This document shows positions 33,431-42,910 of a stretch of 64,000 nucleotides of DNA, in pieces. Numbering within the stretch: the first letter of the stretch is position 1; each line of letters starts with the position of its first letter. The stretch is from Kitagawia praeruptora (lineage: Eukaryota > Streptophyta > Magnoliopsida > Apiales > Apiaceae), in the NCBI GenBank assembly GCA_037693485.1, contig CM075348.1, forward strand, positions 36,078,501 through 36,142,500, read 5' to 3'. The notes below the pieces were generated by a model, which ran no database searches, was not told the DNA's origin, and was given only the letters and a program-made list of their open reading frames with translations. Position numbers and translations under genes: made by a program.

Positions 33431-36400
33431 GGGGTAGAGGCAATGATCGAGGAAAAGGTAGGAGAGGTAAGTCTAAGTCAAATTCTAGACCTCCTGCGGA
33501 GAGAAAGTGCTACAAGTGTGGTGAGTCTGGACATTATAAAGCAAATTGTCCTAATAAAAGGGTTGCATGGAAGAAGAACAAGAACAACAAGGATACCAGA
33601 AAAGTACAAGAGAAAGAGAAACAAGAGGTTGGTTATGCTTCGGAGGAAGGGGTCAGTGATGATTGTTATTCTGTCACATGTGAAGGAGAAATCACAAACA
33701 GGTGGATTCTCGATTCTGGTTGCTCTTACCATATGTGTCCGAATCGTAATTGGTTTACAACTTATAGAGGCGTCGAAGGTGGAACCGTAGTGATGGGGAA
33801 CAACCATGCTTGTAAAACGGTAGGACTTGGTTCTATAAGGATTAGGATGCATGATGGAGTGGTAAGAACGTTGACGGATGTGAGACATGTCCCTGAATTG
33901 AAGAAAAACCTTATTTCTATTGGTGCTTTGGATTCTGGTGGGTGCAAAATTGTTACACAAGACGGTGAGATGAAAGTTGTTCGTGGTTCTTTGGTAGTGA
34001 TGAAAGGTATTTCTCGAGGAAATCTTTATGCGCTTTTGGGCACAACGGTGACTGATAGTGTGGCAGTTGCAGCTACTGGAAGTGGTGGAGACCCATGTGA
34101 ATGCACTAGGTTATGGCATAGGCGGCTTGGGCATATGTCGGAGAAAGGTCTAAATTATCTTGGTGAAGAGGGTTTGCTGAAGAACTTGAAAAAGGCTTGC
34201 ATGGATTTTTGTGAGCATTGCGTGTATGGTAAAGCACACCGGGTTCAGTTCAAGGCAAGTAAACATAGAAGCAGAGGTATATTAGACTATGTGCATACAG
34301 ATGTTTGGGGTCCAGCTTCAGTCACTTCCAAGGGAGGCTCAAGGTATTTTGTCACTTTTGTTGATGATTATTCTAGGTATGTTTGGGTGTATTTCATGAA
34401 ACATAAGAATGAGGTATTCAACATATTCAAGAAGTGGAAAACAATGGTTGAGAACAGAACTGGTAAAAAGTTGAAGACACTGCGATCTGATAACGGTACA
34501 GAGTATACAGATGGTGCTTTCAAGGAGTTTTGTGATCAGGAAGGCATTGTTAGACACTGGACAGTCAGAAAAACACCACAGCAGAATGGGGTTGCGGAAA
34601 GGCTCAATCGCACATTACGGGAAAAATCAATGTGTATGCGATCCTATGCTGGTTTGGGTAAAGAATGGTGGGCGGAGTCAATTAATACAGCTCGCTATAT
34701 TGTCAACCGGTCACCTCATGCATCTCTAAATGGAGATGTACCTTATAACGTATGGTCTGGAAAATATGCAGATTATGGGAGACTTAGAATTTTTGGGTGC
34801 ACAGCCTACTACCATATTGACGAGGGAAAACTTGATGCGAAGGCCAAGAAGGCTATATTCTTGGGGTATGCAACAGGTACAAAAGGTTATCGTCTTTGGT
34901 CTATTGATGATTCTAAGTTTATAATCAGCAGGGATGTTACGTTTGATGAGGACACTATGGTAGCTTCTCCAAAAGCTAAGGTGACTAGTGGTGGTGACAT
35001 TGAGACTTCTAAGTCTCAAGTGGTTGAGATAGAATCTGCAAGTCATCCAGGTTCTAGTCATGTTCAACAGGAAGATCATGGAGACACTCATGATGATGAG
35101 GATGATGAGTTTGAATATGAGACTATTGAGCAAGAAAATGTGCAGGCACGCGAACGACAACAGTTCGAGGAAAGTTTGGCTTCTGCTAGGCCAAAACGGG
35201 CATACAAACAAGTTCAAAAGCTTGGGTCAGATAAGCCTTTGAAACACTACGGGCATGTTAATGCAGTAGAGTATGCACTCTCGGTGGAGGATGATGAGCC
35301 TATTTTCTTCAAAGAAGCTATTCAGAATAGTAATAGTGAGAATTGGTTGGCAGCAATGGAAGAAGAGATGGAGTCTCTTAAAAAGAACCAAACTTGGGAT
35401 TTAGTCCCTTTGCCTGCAGGTAGAAAAGCTATTGGTTGCAAGTGGGTGTACAAGAAGAAAGAAGACCCTTCTGAACTCGGTGGTACAAGGTACAAGGCGA
35501 GGTTAGTAGCGAAAGGGTATGCGCAGAAAGAGGGAGTGGACTATAACGAGATTTTTTCTCCAGTGGTAAAGCACACTTCCATTCGGGCGTTATTGAGTAT
35601 TGTTGCTCATGGTGATCTTGAGCTAGAACAGCTTGATGTAAAAACAGCCTTCTTGCATGGAAACTTAGACGAGGAAATTTATATGCGTCAACCTGAGGGA
35701 TACAAGGTTGAGGGTAAGGAACGTCATGTATGTCGTTTGAGGAAGTCATTGTATGTACTAAAGCAGTCTCCTCGGCAATGGTACAAGCGATTTGACTCCT
35801 TCATGCGAAAGCATGGGTACTCCAGAAGTAAGTATGATTGTTGTGTTTATATTCGAAAGCTTCGTGGAGGTGAATATATCTATCTATTATTGTATGTGGA
35901 TGACATGCTTATTGCTTCAAAAAGCAAGGTGGAGATAGATAGGTTGAAATCTCAACTTAGTGAGGAGTTTGAGATGAAAGACATGGGTGCTGCTAAGAAA
36001 ATTTTGGGAATGGAGATTCAGAGAGAGAGGTTGAACCATAAATTGTTCTTAAGTCAGAAAGGCTACATTGAACGGGTTATTGCGAGGTTCGGGATGCAAA
36101 GTGCTAAACCAGTGGTGACTCCATTGGCTCCACACTTTAGGCTCTCCAATAAACAATCTCCTAGTACAGCGGTAGAGAAGAAAAATATGGAGCGTATTCC
36201 TTATGCTAGTGCAGTTGGCAGTTTGATGTATGCAATGGTGTGTACACGTCCGGATATTTCACAAGCAGTTAGTGTGGTCAGTAGATTCATGGCGAATCCT
36301 GGGAAAGCACATTGGCAAGGAGTGAAATGGATACTGCGGTATTTAAAGGGTAACATGGACAAAGGTTTATGCTTTGGTGGTGATACATGTAAGGTTAGCG

Positions 36401-36858
36401 GATTTGTGGACTCGGATTATGCAGGTGATCTTGACAAACGACGATCTACTACTGGTTATGTGTTTAGTATACATGGTGCTCCAGTTAGTTGGCGATCGAT
36501 GTTGCAAGCTACAGTGGCACTTTCTACTACAGAGGCCGAGTACATGGCTATTGCAGAGGGAGTGAAGGAAGCATTGTGGTTATGGGGTTTTCTATGTGAT
36601 TTGGGGATTGAGCAGGATCATGTTGACTTGTGGTGTGATAGTCAAAGTGCGATTCACTTGGCTAAGAATCAAGTTCATCATGCGCGTACCAAACATATAG
36701 ATGTCAGGTATCACTTTGTGCGAGATGTCATAGAGGATGGTGATGTTTCTCTATTGAAGGTGCACACAAATGAAAATCCGGCAGACATGTTAACCAAGGT
36801 GGTGACAGGGAGCAAGTTTCAACATTGCTTGGACTTGCTGAATATCATCCGGTGTTGA
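33391..36858 (+). CDS. Copia pol polyprotein (zinc knuckle, protease, integrase, RT, RNase H)
   Basis: An uninterrupted frame of more than 1140 codons. Approximate residues counted from 33421: zinc knuckle CYKCGESGHYKANC (30), protease WILDSGCSYHM (95), GAG-pre-integrase LWHRRLGHMSEKG with CEHC, integrase catalytic core HTDVWGP...VDDYSRYVW, LRSDNGTEY, TPQQNGVAERLNRTL (290-395), reverse transcriptase ARLVAKGYAQKEGVDY, LDVKTAFLHGNLDEEIYM and LLLYVDDMLIAS (690-830), RNase H VDSDYAGDLDKRRSTTGY and STTEAEYMA (990-1040). All catalytic motifs look present, including the YVDD box. It makes the enzymes for reverse transcription and integration. It lacks its own gag in frame because of the upstream shift, so autonomy is doubtful. 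Confidence 0.93.
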   Translation, partial: TSGNNEQAQGLFVRGRGNDRGKGRRGKSKSNSRPPAERKCYKCGESGHYKANCPNKRVAWKKNKNNKDTRKVQEKEKQEVGYASEEGVSDDCYSVTCEGEITNRWILDSGCSYHMCPNRNWFTTYRGVEGGTVVMGNNHACKTVGLGSIRIRMHDGVVRTLTDVRHVPELKKNLISIGALDSGGCKIVTQDGEMKVVRGSLVVMKGISRGNLYALLGTTVTDSVAVAATGSGGDPCECTRLWHRRLGHMSEKGLNYLGEEGLLKNLKKACMDFCEHCVYGKAHRVQFKASKHRSRGILDYVHTDVWGPASVTSKGGSRYFVTFVDDYSRYVWVYFMKHKNEVFNIFKKWKTMVENRTGKKLKTLRSDNGTEYTDGAFKEFCDQEGIVRHWTVRKTPQQNGVAERLNRTLREKSMCMRSYAGLGKEWWAESINTARYIVNRSPHASLNGDVPYNVWSGKYADYGRLRIFGCTAYYHIDEGKLDAKAKKAIFLGYATGTKGYRLWSIDDSKFIISRDVTFDEDTMVASPKAKVTSGGDIETSKSQVVEIESASHPGSSHVQQEDHGDTHDDEDDEFEYETIEQENVQARERQQFEESLASARPKRAYKQVQKLGSDKPLKHYGHVNAVEYALSVEDDEPIFFKEAIQNSNSENWLAAMEEEMESLKKNQTWDLVPLPAGRKAIGCKWVYKKKEDPSELGGTRYKARLVAKGYAQKEGVDYNEIFSPVVKHTSIRALLSIVAHGDLELEQLDVKTAFLHGNLDEEIYMRQPEGYKVEGKERHVCRLRKSLYVLKQSPRQWYKRFDSFMRKHGYSRSKYDCCVYIRKLRGGEYIYLLLYVDDMLIASKSKVEIDRLKSQLSEEFEMKDMGAAKKILGMEIQRERLNHKLFLSQKGYIERVIARFGMQSAKPVVTPLAPHFRLSNKQSPSTAVEKKNMERIPYASAVGSLMYAMVCTRPDISQAVSVVSRFMANPGKAHWQGVKWILRYLKGNMDKGLCFGGDTCKVSGFVDSDYAGDLDKRRSTTGYVFSIHGAPVSWRSMLQATVALSTTEAEYMAIAEGVKEALWLWGFLCDLGIEQDHVDLWCDSQSAIHLAKNQVHHARTKHIDVRYHFVRDVIEDGDVSLLKVHTNENPADMLTKVVTGSKFQHCLDLLNIIRC

Positions 36859-37042
36859 ATGCCCTTCGGGGCGGTGTTGGGGTGAGGTGGAGATTTCACC
36901 CCATGGTGTGAACTACGGTGGCTTGATCCCGGTTAAGGGTACGTAGGCAGTCATGGTAATATGGCGCAGTCGGTTGGGGTTTACATATCAAGGCTTTCAT
37001 GGTATTCTCAGTGTTCGTCCATAATTTGAGGTTGATCAAATG

Positions 37043-37060
37043 ATGTACGAGGTGGAGAAT
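37043..37060 (+). other. Polypurine tract of the Tork-type element
   Basis: The purine-rich GAGGTGGAGAAT directly precedes the 3' LTR. The 36859-37042 stretch before it is non-coding. Confidence 0.65.
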
Positions 37061-37636
37061 TGTGAGATTGAAAGGTTGGGCTAGTTTTGGGTGCTAATGT
37101 GAAAAATTCGTAGAAATTTTTTCTGGTTGCGTTAGCTGTTTTGTTTTTACGTTTCCCGGAGTTCCAACGGTCGGATCGTCCTGAAAATTGGACAGCGTCT
37201 TCCTTACTCATGTATCTAAATTCTGAACGGTGGAGATCGGATTTGGAGGTGCAGAAGGCCTGTTTATTGAGGTAGGGGCAGAAACTTTTGCACCACGGTG
37301 TGGATTAAGCTACCCGTGGTGAGGCGACTTGGAGCGGGTATTTTTTGGCCCAAAAGTATTTTTGGGTTAATTCTTAAACTAGGCCCATAGTTAATATGAT
37401 ATGTAAACGGTAGTGAATTAGCTAGGTTTTAAGGCTTGAAATATTGTATACAGAAAACAGAAACGTATCAATATATACAAGAAAAAGGCTCTTTCACTTG
37501 GCCAACAAATTCCTTCTTCTTTGTGTGTTTACTTTGATTATTGTCTTGTTATAGCTTATAACTTGTGATCGTAGTCTTCTCTTTGGGGTGTTATTCCGCT
37601 GAGTCAAGGGTTGTCCCTTGTTTGTGACCCTTACCA
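37061..37636 (+). repeat. 3' LTR of the Tork-type Copia element
   Basis: Begins TGTGAGATTG and matches 32087-32660 to near its end, where GGACCCTACA reads TGACCCTTACCA just before the inserted solo LTR. Confidence 0.88.
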
Positions 37637-37638
37637 CT

Positions 37639-37824
37639 TGTTGGGCCACGAGCAAGCCATTACTCCACAATAGTATGATATTGTCCGCTTTGGGCCGAGC
37701 CCGCACGGATTTGTTTTTGGACTCCTCCCAAAAGGCCTCATACTAATGGAGTTAATTGGCTGCTCTATATACAAGAGAACTTTCTCTTATCTCCTCGATG
37801 TGGTACTTGGGTTGACACTACCCA
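37639..37824 (+). mobile_element. Solo LTR of a small LTR element at the Copia/flank junction
   Basis: A 186-bp segment, TGTTGGG...CTACCCA, containing the TCTCCTCGATGTGG motif shared with the TRIM LTR at 22460-23143 (CTCCTCGATGTGGGACT). Flanks read CCACT on the left and ACACT on the right. They fit a 5-bp duplication made of the last bases of the Copia LTR (ACA) and the first two of its CTGAC duplication (CT), with one change. Removing it restores the expected Copia end next to CTGAC. Confidence 0.65.
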
Positions 37825-37832
37825 ACACTGAC

Positions 37833-38227
37833 AAAAATAACGTGGCATGTGGGACCCATTAAACTCATTTCCTACCAATGTTTTTTGGAAAAGGGCTTCT
37901 CATTTCTCACTGGTTTGCAATCGTAGCATTCATTTCCTACCAACATTGGTAGGAACAGGAATTGGAGTGCACAAATGACAAAACTGACCAAAGACATATG
38001 GTAGGAAATACTTTGACAAAAACGATGTTGTTTCTTTGTTAACATGTACAAGTGGGTTCTTCTTCGGACATTTTCTACGAGCTGTGGTAGAAAATGCCTA
38101 CCTATTTTCTACCGGCATCATTTGCAATAAAAAATAGCCCTTTAGTATGAAAATTAGTAGAAAATGATTGGTAAAATAAACATTGATAGAAATTTTATGA
38201 TAGAATTTGCTCATTTTTCTTAGAGTA
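37833..38227. repeat. Right subterminal end of the outer CACTA element
   Basis: Continues directly from 32086 once the Copia element is removed (GTCAGAAATGCTGAC joined to AAAAATAACGTGGCA parallels 31937-31965). Copies of TTTCCTACC / GGTAGAAAATG run to about 38200; the decayed terminus is at 38227. Confidence 0.6.
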
Positions 38228-39403
38228 ATATTAAATACCATAACCAACAATATATTGCCAATGAAGTCAGAGCCTATTGATGATTACTTTGCTCTTTCGT
38301 AATGTGAAATCAATATAAAGAGAAAAGAAATTAATTTGGGGGTGCAATTAGCTAATTAGCCAAATCAGAAAATTTGTGCAGATGCCTGAATGCTATGTTA
38401 CCTCGTTTTCATTATTTTTTAGGATTTGCAGGGAATAATTGGTACTCTAAAATATTGCTGGAAATTTTCTTAGGGTTTGTTTAGTGTTGCTAAGAATCCG
38501 TGCTTGATGAGTTGTCAAATTTTTATTAGTGGATATTTATGTGAATGCAGGGTCTATCATTATTAATGAAATCTCCACCAATCAAAATTAAACAACTAAG
38601 CTAACACGAATTCTTAGCATTTGCCCTTGGACACACACTAGAAAATTCCATTCTCTTACAAATCTGGCAAGAAAATTACTGCTACAGCTGCTAATTACTT
38701 AGTGAGTTAGTGGTAGACAGGCGGACTATTTTACAAGGCTATACTAAATCTTCTTAAATGTCATGTCCTCGCAATATTATTGTATCGTAATTAGCAATAT
38801 TCTTTTTAGCATTCTACTTCCAAGTTTATGTATCACAATACATACTTTGCGATAGATGTAAAATATATATGTATTAAAATTAATTTTTTAAATTAGTGGA
38901 GTTGTGCGAAAACTGATCTAAACACCTGTTGTAAAAAAGTGTAATAAAATTAATTTACGTACAATCAAAAAATAAAAGGCTTGAACTAGTAACTATAATG
39001 ACAATGAAATGAACCTTGAAAAATGACATGATGCAAATTACAAAACAAGAAGTACTAATTAAAATGGTTATGATGCATCTTGCAAATATGCTGAAAATAA
39101 TTTAGGACAAATAAAAAATATGAAGGACATAGTGGTTCTTTTTAAATAGTTGAGCCGCCCAGAACAGCCACCCATATTGCTCTCTCCTCACACATAATAT
39201 CTTGTACCACACACCCCCATCATAGAAACAGAGAAAACCAACAAAGTATTATTGGAGTACCAAAACAAAGAAAGATGAAGATTCAAAACTTTTCTTCTAC
39301 GTACAACCCCATCTTCATCTTTCTTTCTTTCCCCGCTGAGCTCCCATACACCAAAACCTAACTCTTCTCTCTTTTGAACCATCTTTTTCAGTATAAGTAA
39401 CAA

Positions 39404-39405
<2 letters not shown>
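38228..39405. other. Upstream region of the BOP-like gene
   Basis: About 1.2 kb between the transposon cluster and the gene. AT-rich, no ORF of note. A weak TATA-like TTTAAATAG is at 39141-39149. The stretch after about 39170 is pyrimidine- and CA-rich like a plant 5' leader. It probably contains the core promoter and leader; the start site cannot be fixed from sequence alone. Confidence 0.5.

Positions 39406-39443
<38 letters not shown>
39406..39443 (+). repeat. (CT)n tract just before the start codon
   Basis: Nineteen or so CT dinucleotides ending five bases before the first ATG, in the presumed 5' leader. CT/GA tracts of this kind can bind BASIC PENTACYSTEINE (BPC/GAGA-binding) factors in plants; a role here is inference. 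Confidence 0.85.
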
Positions 39444-39446
<3 letters not shown>

Positions 39447-39448
39447 AT

Positions 39449-41940
39449 ATGATGTCCTCCCTCGAGGACTATTTAAGATCTCTCTCTCTAGATTATCTCA
39501 ACCTTCTGATCAACGGACAAGCCTTCAGTGATGTAACCTTCAGTGTTGAGGGTCGTCTAGTCCACGCACACAGGTGCATCTTGGCAGCTAGGAGCCTCTT
39601 CTTCAGGAAATTCTTTTGTGGGCCAGATACCCCGGCCGGTCTGGACGCGTCCTCAGTTGGGAGTGGGTCTAGGTCAGGCGTGGGTGGTGGCGCGTTGGCA
39701 TCATCGCCTAGAGGTGGCCCAAATTCACAAGTAATACCGGTGAATTCAGTAGGTTATGAGGTATTTTTGTTGATGTTGCAATTCTTGTATAGTGGTCAAG
39801 TCTCAATTGTGCCTCAAAAGCATGAGCCTAGGCCTAATTGTGGGGAGAGAGGTTGTTGGCATACACATTGCACTGCAGCCGTTGATCTTGCTCTTGAAAC
39901 CCTCGCAGCCGCTAGATCTTTCGGTATTGAACAGCTCGCATTGCTCACTCAGGTAATTTACTCACCACTTTTTATATTACTATTATTATGTGTGCGTTTA
40001 AAAAAAAATAAAAAAACTATCACCCCTTGAAATGAAATCTCATGACTCATCTCTCTCCCGCCTAGATTTGTTATGGGATTTTGATTTTGAGTTTTGGGAA
40101 CTTATTTTTACTACAGTATAATTTAATCAAATGAATTCATTTCTCAATGACCTTTTCAATGTAAAAATTGTCGATGTCAATAATTTATAAAATTATGAAA
40201 CTAATCTAGTACTGCTAAAGCTACTATTCTCTGCTATAGTACTACATTTTCAGATTTTCTGCTTATGATTACTACTTTTTCTAGCTTTTGCAGCGTTTTG
40301 ATTCAACTATATATGGCAGAGTGTGACATAAATTTAATTATTAATATTATTGACCATGTTTTGATCAAACATAATCCCTTAAATCTTGATTAATTCTATT
40401 ATGGGAAGAAGGATGTATGTCTTCTTGATTAAAAAAAAAAACAAACAATTGATGAGAAATATATGTCAATCTTGGGTAGACATAATAGACAGAAGGAGGT
40501 ATCATAATAATGATTACCTTCATTTCATGTAAATGTAATATATGTTTGTATATTGATATTTCTGGAATTGGGTTCCTCATATTTTATGATCTACTCCCAA
40601 TAATTTCTAAATATAGATCTTGATTTACCCATGTCTTGATGTCTTGTCTTTCCACAGTGATATAAGATCTGCTTCCATTAGGCTTTGCCTCTCCCCCAAC
40701 CAAACCCCACTTTCCTCATTTGGTTACCAGTTTTCTATATAAAACCAAACTACTAATTGCCAAAACACTACACTTACCATTACCTAGCTAGCTCCTTCCT
40801 GTTTCCTCTCTATTTTTATGTCACACACAGACACACACGTGCATTCAACATGATTATGTATTAGTAGAAAGTCTTATAAATAGTACTCCACTTAATTTTT
40901 AGCTAGCCCCTTTATAATGTGCATGATGTGTTTTGATAATAATGCACTTGCAGAAGCAATTGGAAAGCATAGTAGAGAAGGCATCAATTGAAGATGTAAT
41001 GAAAGTTTTAATAGCATCCAGAAAACAAGACATGCATCAACTATGGACTACTTGTTCCCATTTGGTTGCCAAATCGGGCCTTCCACCTGAAATCTTAGCA
41101 AAACACCTCCCAATAGATGTTGTAGCCAAAATCGAAGAGCTCCGCTTTAAATCCACCCTTGCTCGTCGATCTCTCATGTCTGAACAACACCACCACCATC
41201 ATCAACATGACCTCGCTGCAGACCTGGAAGATCAGAAAATTCGAAGAATGAGGCGAGCATTAGACTCGTCTGACGTGGAACTTGTCAAGCTCATGGTTAT
41301 GGGAGAAGGTCTAAACTTGGACGAGGCTCTTGCCCTACATTATGCCGTGGAGAATTGTAGCCGAGAGGTTGTCAAGGCATTGCTAGAACTCGGCGCTGCT
41401 GAAGTGAACTACCCGGCTGGACCCGCAGGTAAAACGCCGCTTCACATTGCAGCTGAGATGGTCTCTCCAGATATGGTGGCAGTTCTTCTTGACCACCATG
41501 CAGACCCTAATGTCCGTACAATGGAAGGGATCACTCCCTTGGATGTGTTACGAACCCTAACTTCTGATTTTCTGTTCAAAGGGGCTATTCCGGGCCTAAC
41601 TCACATAGAACCAAACAAGCTTAGGCTATGCCTAGAGCTTGTTCAGTCGGCAGCATTGGTGATTTCGAGGGAGGAAGTTGGTGGAGGCGATGGTAGTGGC
41701 GGAGCTAACACTTCAACAACCATATATCCACCGCCAATGGGTAATGAAGATCATCATCATAGCAGCGGAGGAGGGCGTGGCAGCAATGTAGGTAACTTGA
41801 ACCTTGATTCAAGGTTGGTGTATCTCAACCTCGGAGCTACAACGCATATGAGTGAAGGAGATAGCCAAAGCGACGGTATGAATCGAGGTGGTTGTGACCC
41901 TTCATCCATGTATCATCATTCGCAGCATCATAATTATTAG
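39449..41940 (+). CDS. BOP: BLADE-ON-PETIOLE-like BTB-ankyrin transcriptional co-regulator (NPR1 family, NBCL clade)
   Basis: Two exons, 39449-39952 and 40954-41940, split by a 1001-bp GT...AG intron; about 496 residues, usual for BOP proteins. A second in-frame ATG directly follows the first and may be used. Exon 1 holds the BTB/POZ domain (about residues 19-121; INGQAFSDVTFSVEGRLVHA, VGYEVFLLMLQFLYSGQV) and the NPR-type zinc-binding cluster C131, C136, H138, H140, C141. Exon 2 holds a helical NPR1-like region and ankyrin repeats (about 272-375; TPLHIAAEMVSPDMVAVLL, GITPLDVLRTLTSDFLFKG), a short histidine tract near 246 and a His/Ser-rich C-terminus. In Arabidopsis, BOP1/2 act in the nucleus with TGA bZIP factors to pattern leaf bases, nodes, floral organs and abscission zones, and also as CUL3 adaptors. 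There is no frameshift or stop, so this looks functional. The splice junction joins LLTQ to KQLESIVEKAS, matching the family. Confidence 0.96.
39953..40953 (+). other. Intron of the BOP-like gene
   Basis: GTAATTTACT at the donor and TGCACTTGCAG at the acceptor; AT-rich, with no ORF or transposon recognised. The position, just after the BTB/zinc region, is conserved in BOP genes as I recall them. Confidence 0.9.
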
Positions 41941-42649
41941 TATTAATGGCGCTATATTAAGAGCCCAACTTTTTATATATCTATAATATTACTAGACAAT
42001 AGTACTCTCCTATTCGTCCATCTAAAATTGATTTTTCAAGTTGAAAATCGGGGGATTATGATAGGGACAAGAAATTGGATATTACTACTACGAATTTATT
42101 TATTATGATCATTGATCCTATACTTTTGTGATATCTGTAGATTTTTGATCGAGAGTCTTAATTGGAATATATATTATGGTGCGAATGTTCTAATCTTGGA
42201 TCTCGTCACGGCAGAAACATTTAAAATCAGATCAGTATTCATAAGACATGAGAGATTTTCAGAGATTCTTAATTAATTCTTAAAATTAATATTATAAAAT
42301 TATTCTTAATAAATTATTATATTGATTTAATGTGTCAAATTATAACAATACTCTTTATATTAACTTTTTATTTATAATTTATTCATAAATCAACCGTACT
42401 ACAACCAAAAATTGTGAAAGAATTGGTAAAAAAATATATTTTATTTTTAAAATATAAGTTAGGAGTTATGCCTCTTATGAGTGAGCAGAGACAACATGTT
42501 CTTGTCTCTCCTTATTTTTTGAATTAAAAAGTTAGAATAAAGAATCTCTTAAAAATGCTTTAACATGTTTGACGTTACTTATCTTTATCTTTTCTTGTTA
42601 ATTGTGCCCTGACAGTTTTAAAGAATGAAAATATCGATTTTACTAAATA
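41941..42649. other. Downstream region of the BOP-like gene
   Basis: AT-rich; presumably contains the 3' UTR and polyadenylation site in its first 200-300 bp. No further feature recognised before the MITE. Confidence 0.5.
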
Positions 42650-42908
42650 CTCCCTCTGTCCCTTAATGTTTTTCCTGTTTTAATTGAACACGTTTGCCAA
42701 CGCACATTTTTTATCGTTAATATCTTGAATTTTGTATTAATATTAAATATAAAAACTTCACTATATTAAAGTACTCATAAATACGAATTCAACAAGATCA
42801 CTCATGACTATATTTAATCTTATAAATTAAACGTAAATTAGTAATTTATCTTATATTATGAATAGTCCCGACATTGCAAACAAGAAAAACAAAAAGAGAC
42901 GGAGGGAG
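42650..42908. mobile_element. Stowaway-type MITE (Tc1/mariner)
   Basis: 259 bp with terminal inverted repeats CTCCCTCTGTCCC and GACGGAGGGAG, flanked by TA on both sides (42648-42649 and 42909-42910). Non-coding. Confidence 0.93.
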
Positions 42909-42910
42909 TA

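Larger units (their letters stand above)
32087..37636 (+). mobile_element. Tork/Tnt1-type Copia LTR retrotransposon, nearly intact
   Basis: 5' LTR 32087-32660, primer site 32663-32674, gag-pol 32795-36858, 3' LTR 37061-37636. Target duplication CTGAC at 32082-32086 and 37828-37832; the right copy is displaced by a later solo LTR (37639-37824). The LTRs differ at only about half a dozen of 574 positions, so insertion is recent. One single-base loss near 33388 separates gag from pol; otherwise the coding region is open. It sits in the right subterminal region of the outer CACTA element. Confidence 0.93.
11735..38227 (+). mobile_element. Non-autonomous CACTA transposon, opened by nested insertions
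   Basis: The left end CACTACAAAAAGAATGG starts after ATA (11732-11734). The right end, read inward on the minus strand, is TACTCTAAGAAAAATGAG and is followed by ATA (38228-38230); about 11 of the first 16 bases match, with several transitions. Dense subterminal repeats of GGTAGGAAA and its complement TTTCCTACC fill 11750-12230, 31830-32040 and 37865-38200, the pattern of CACTA ends. Removing the nested LTR elements leaves about 3.4 kb with no transposase. The right end is decayed, so this boundary is less secure than the left. Confidence 0.65.

Noticed and set aside
37639..37824. Cassandra TRIM LTR with a 5S rRNA domain
   Set aside because: No 5S internal control region was visible; only the general TRIM-like TCTCCTCGATGTGG motif is present.
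37061..37827. A single 767-bp 3' LTR for the Tork Copia element
   Set aside because: The 5' LTR is only 574 bp and ends where the match ends; the extra 186 bp has its own TG...CA ends and near-duplication.
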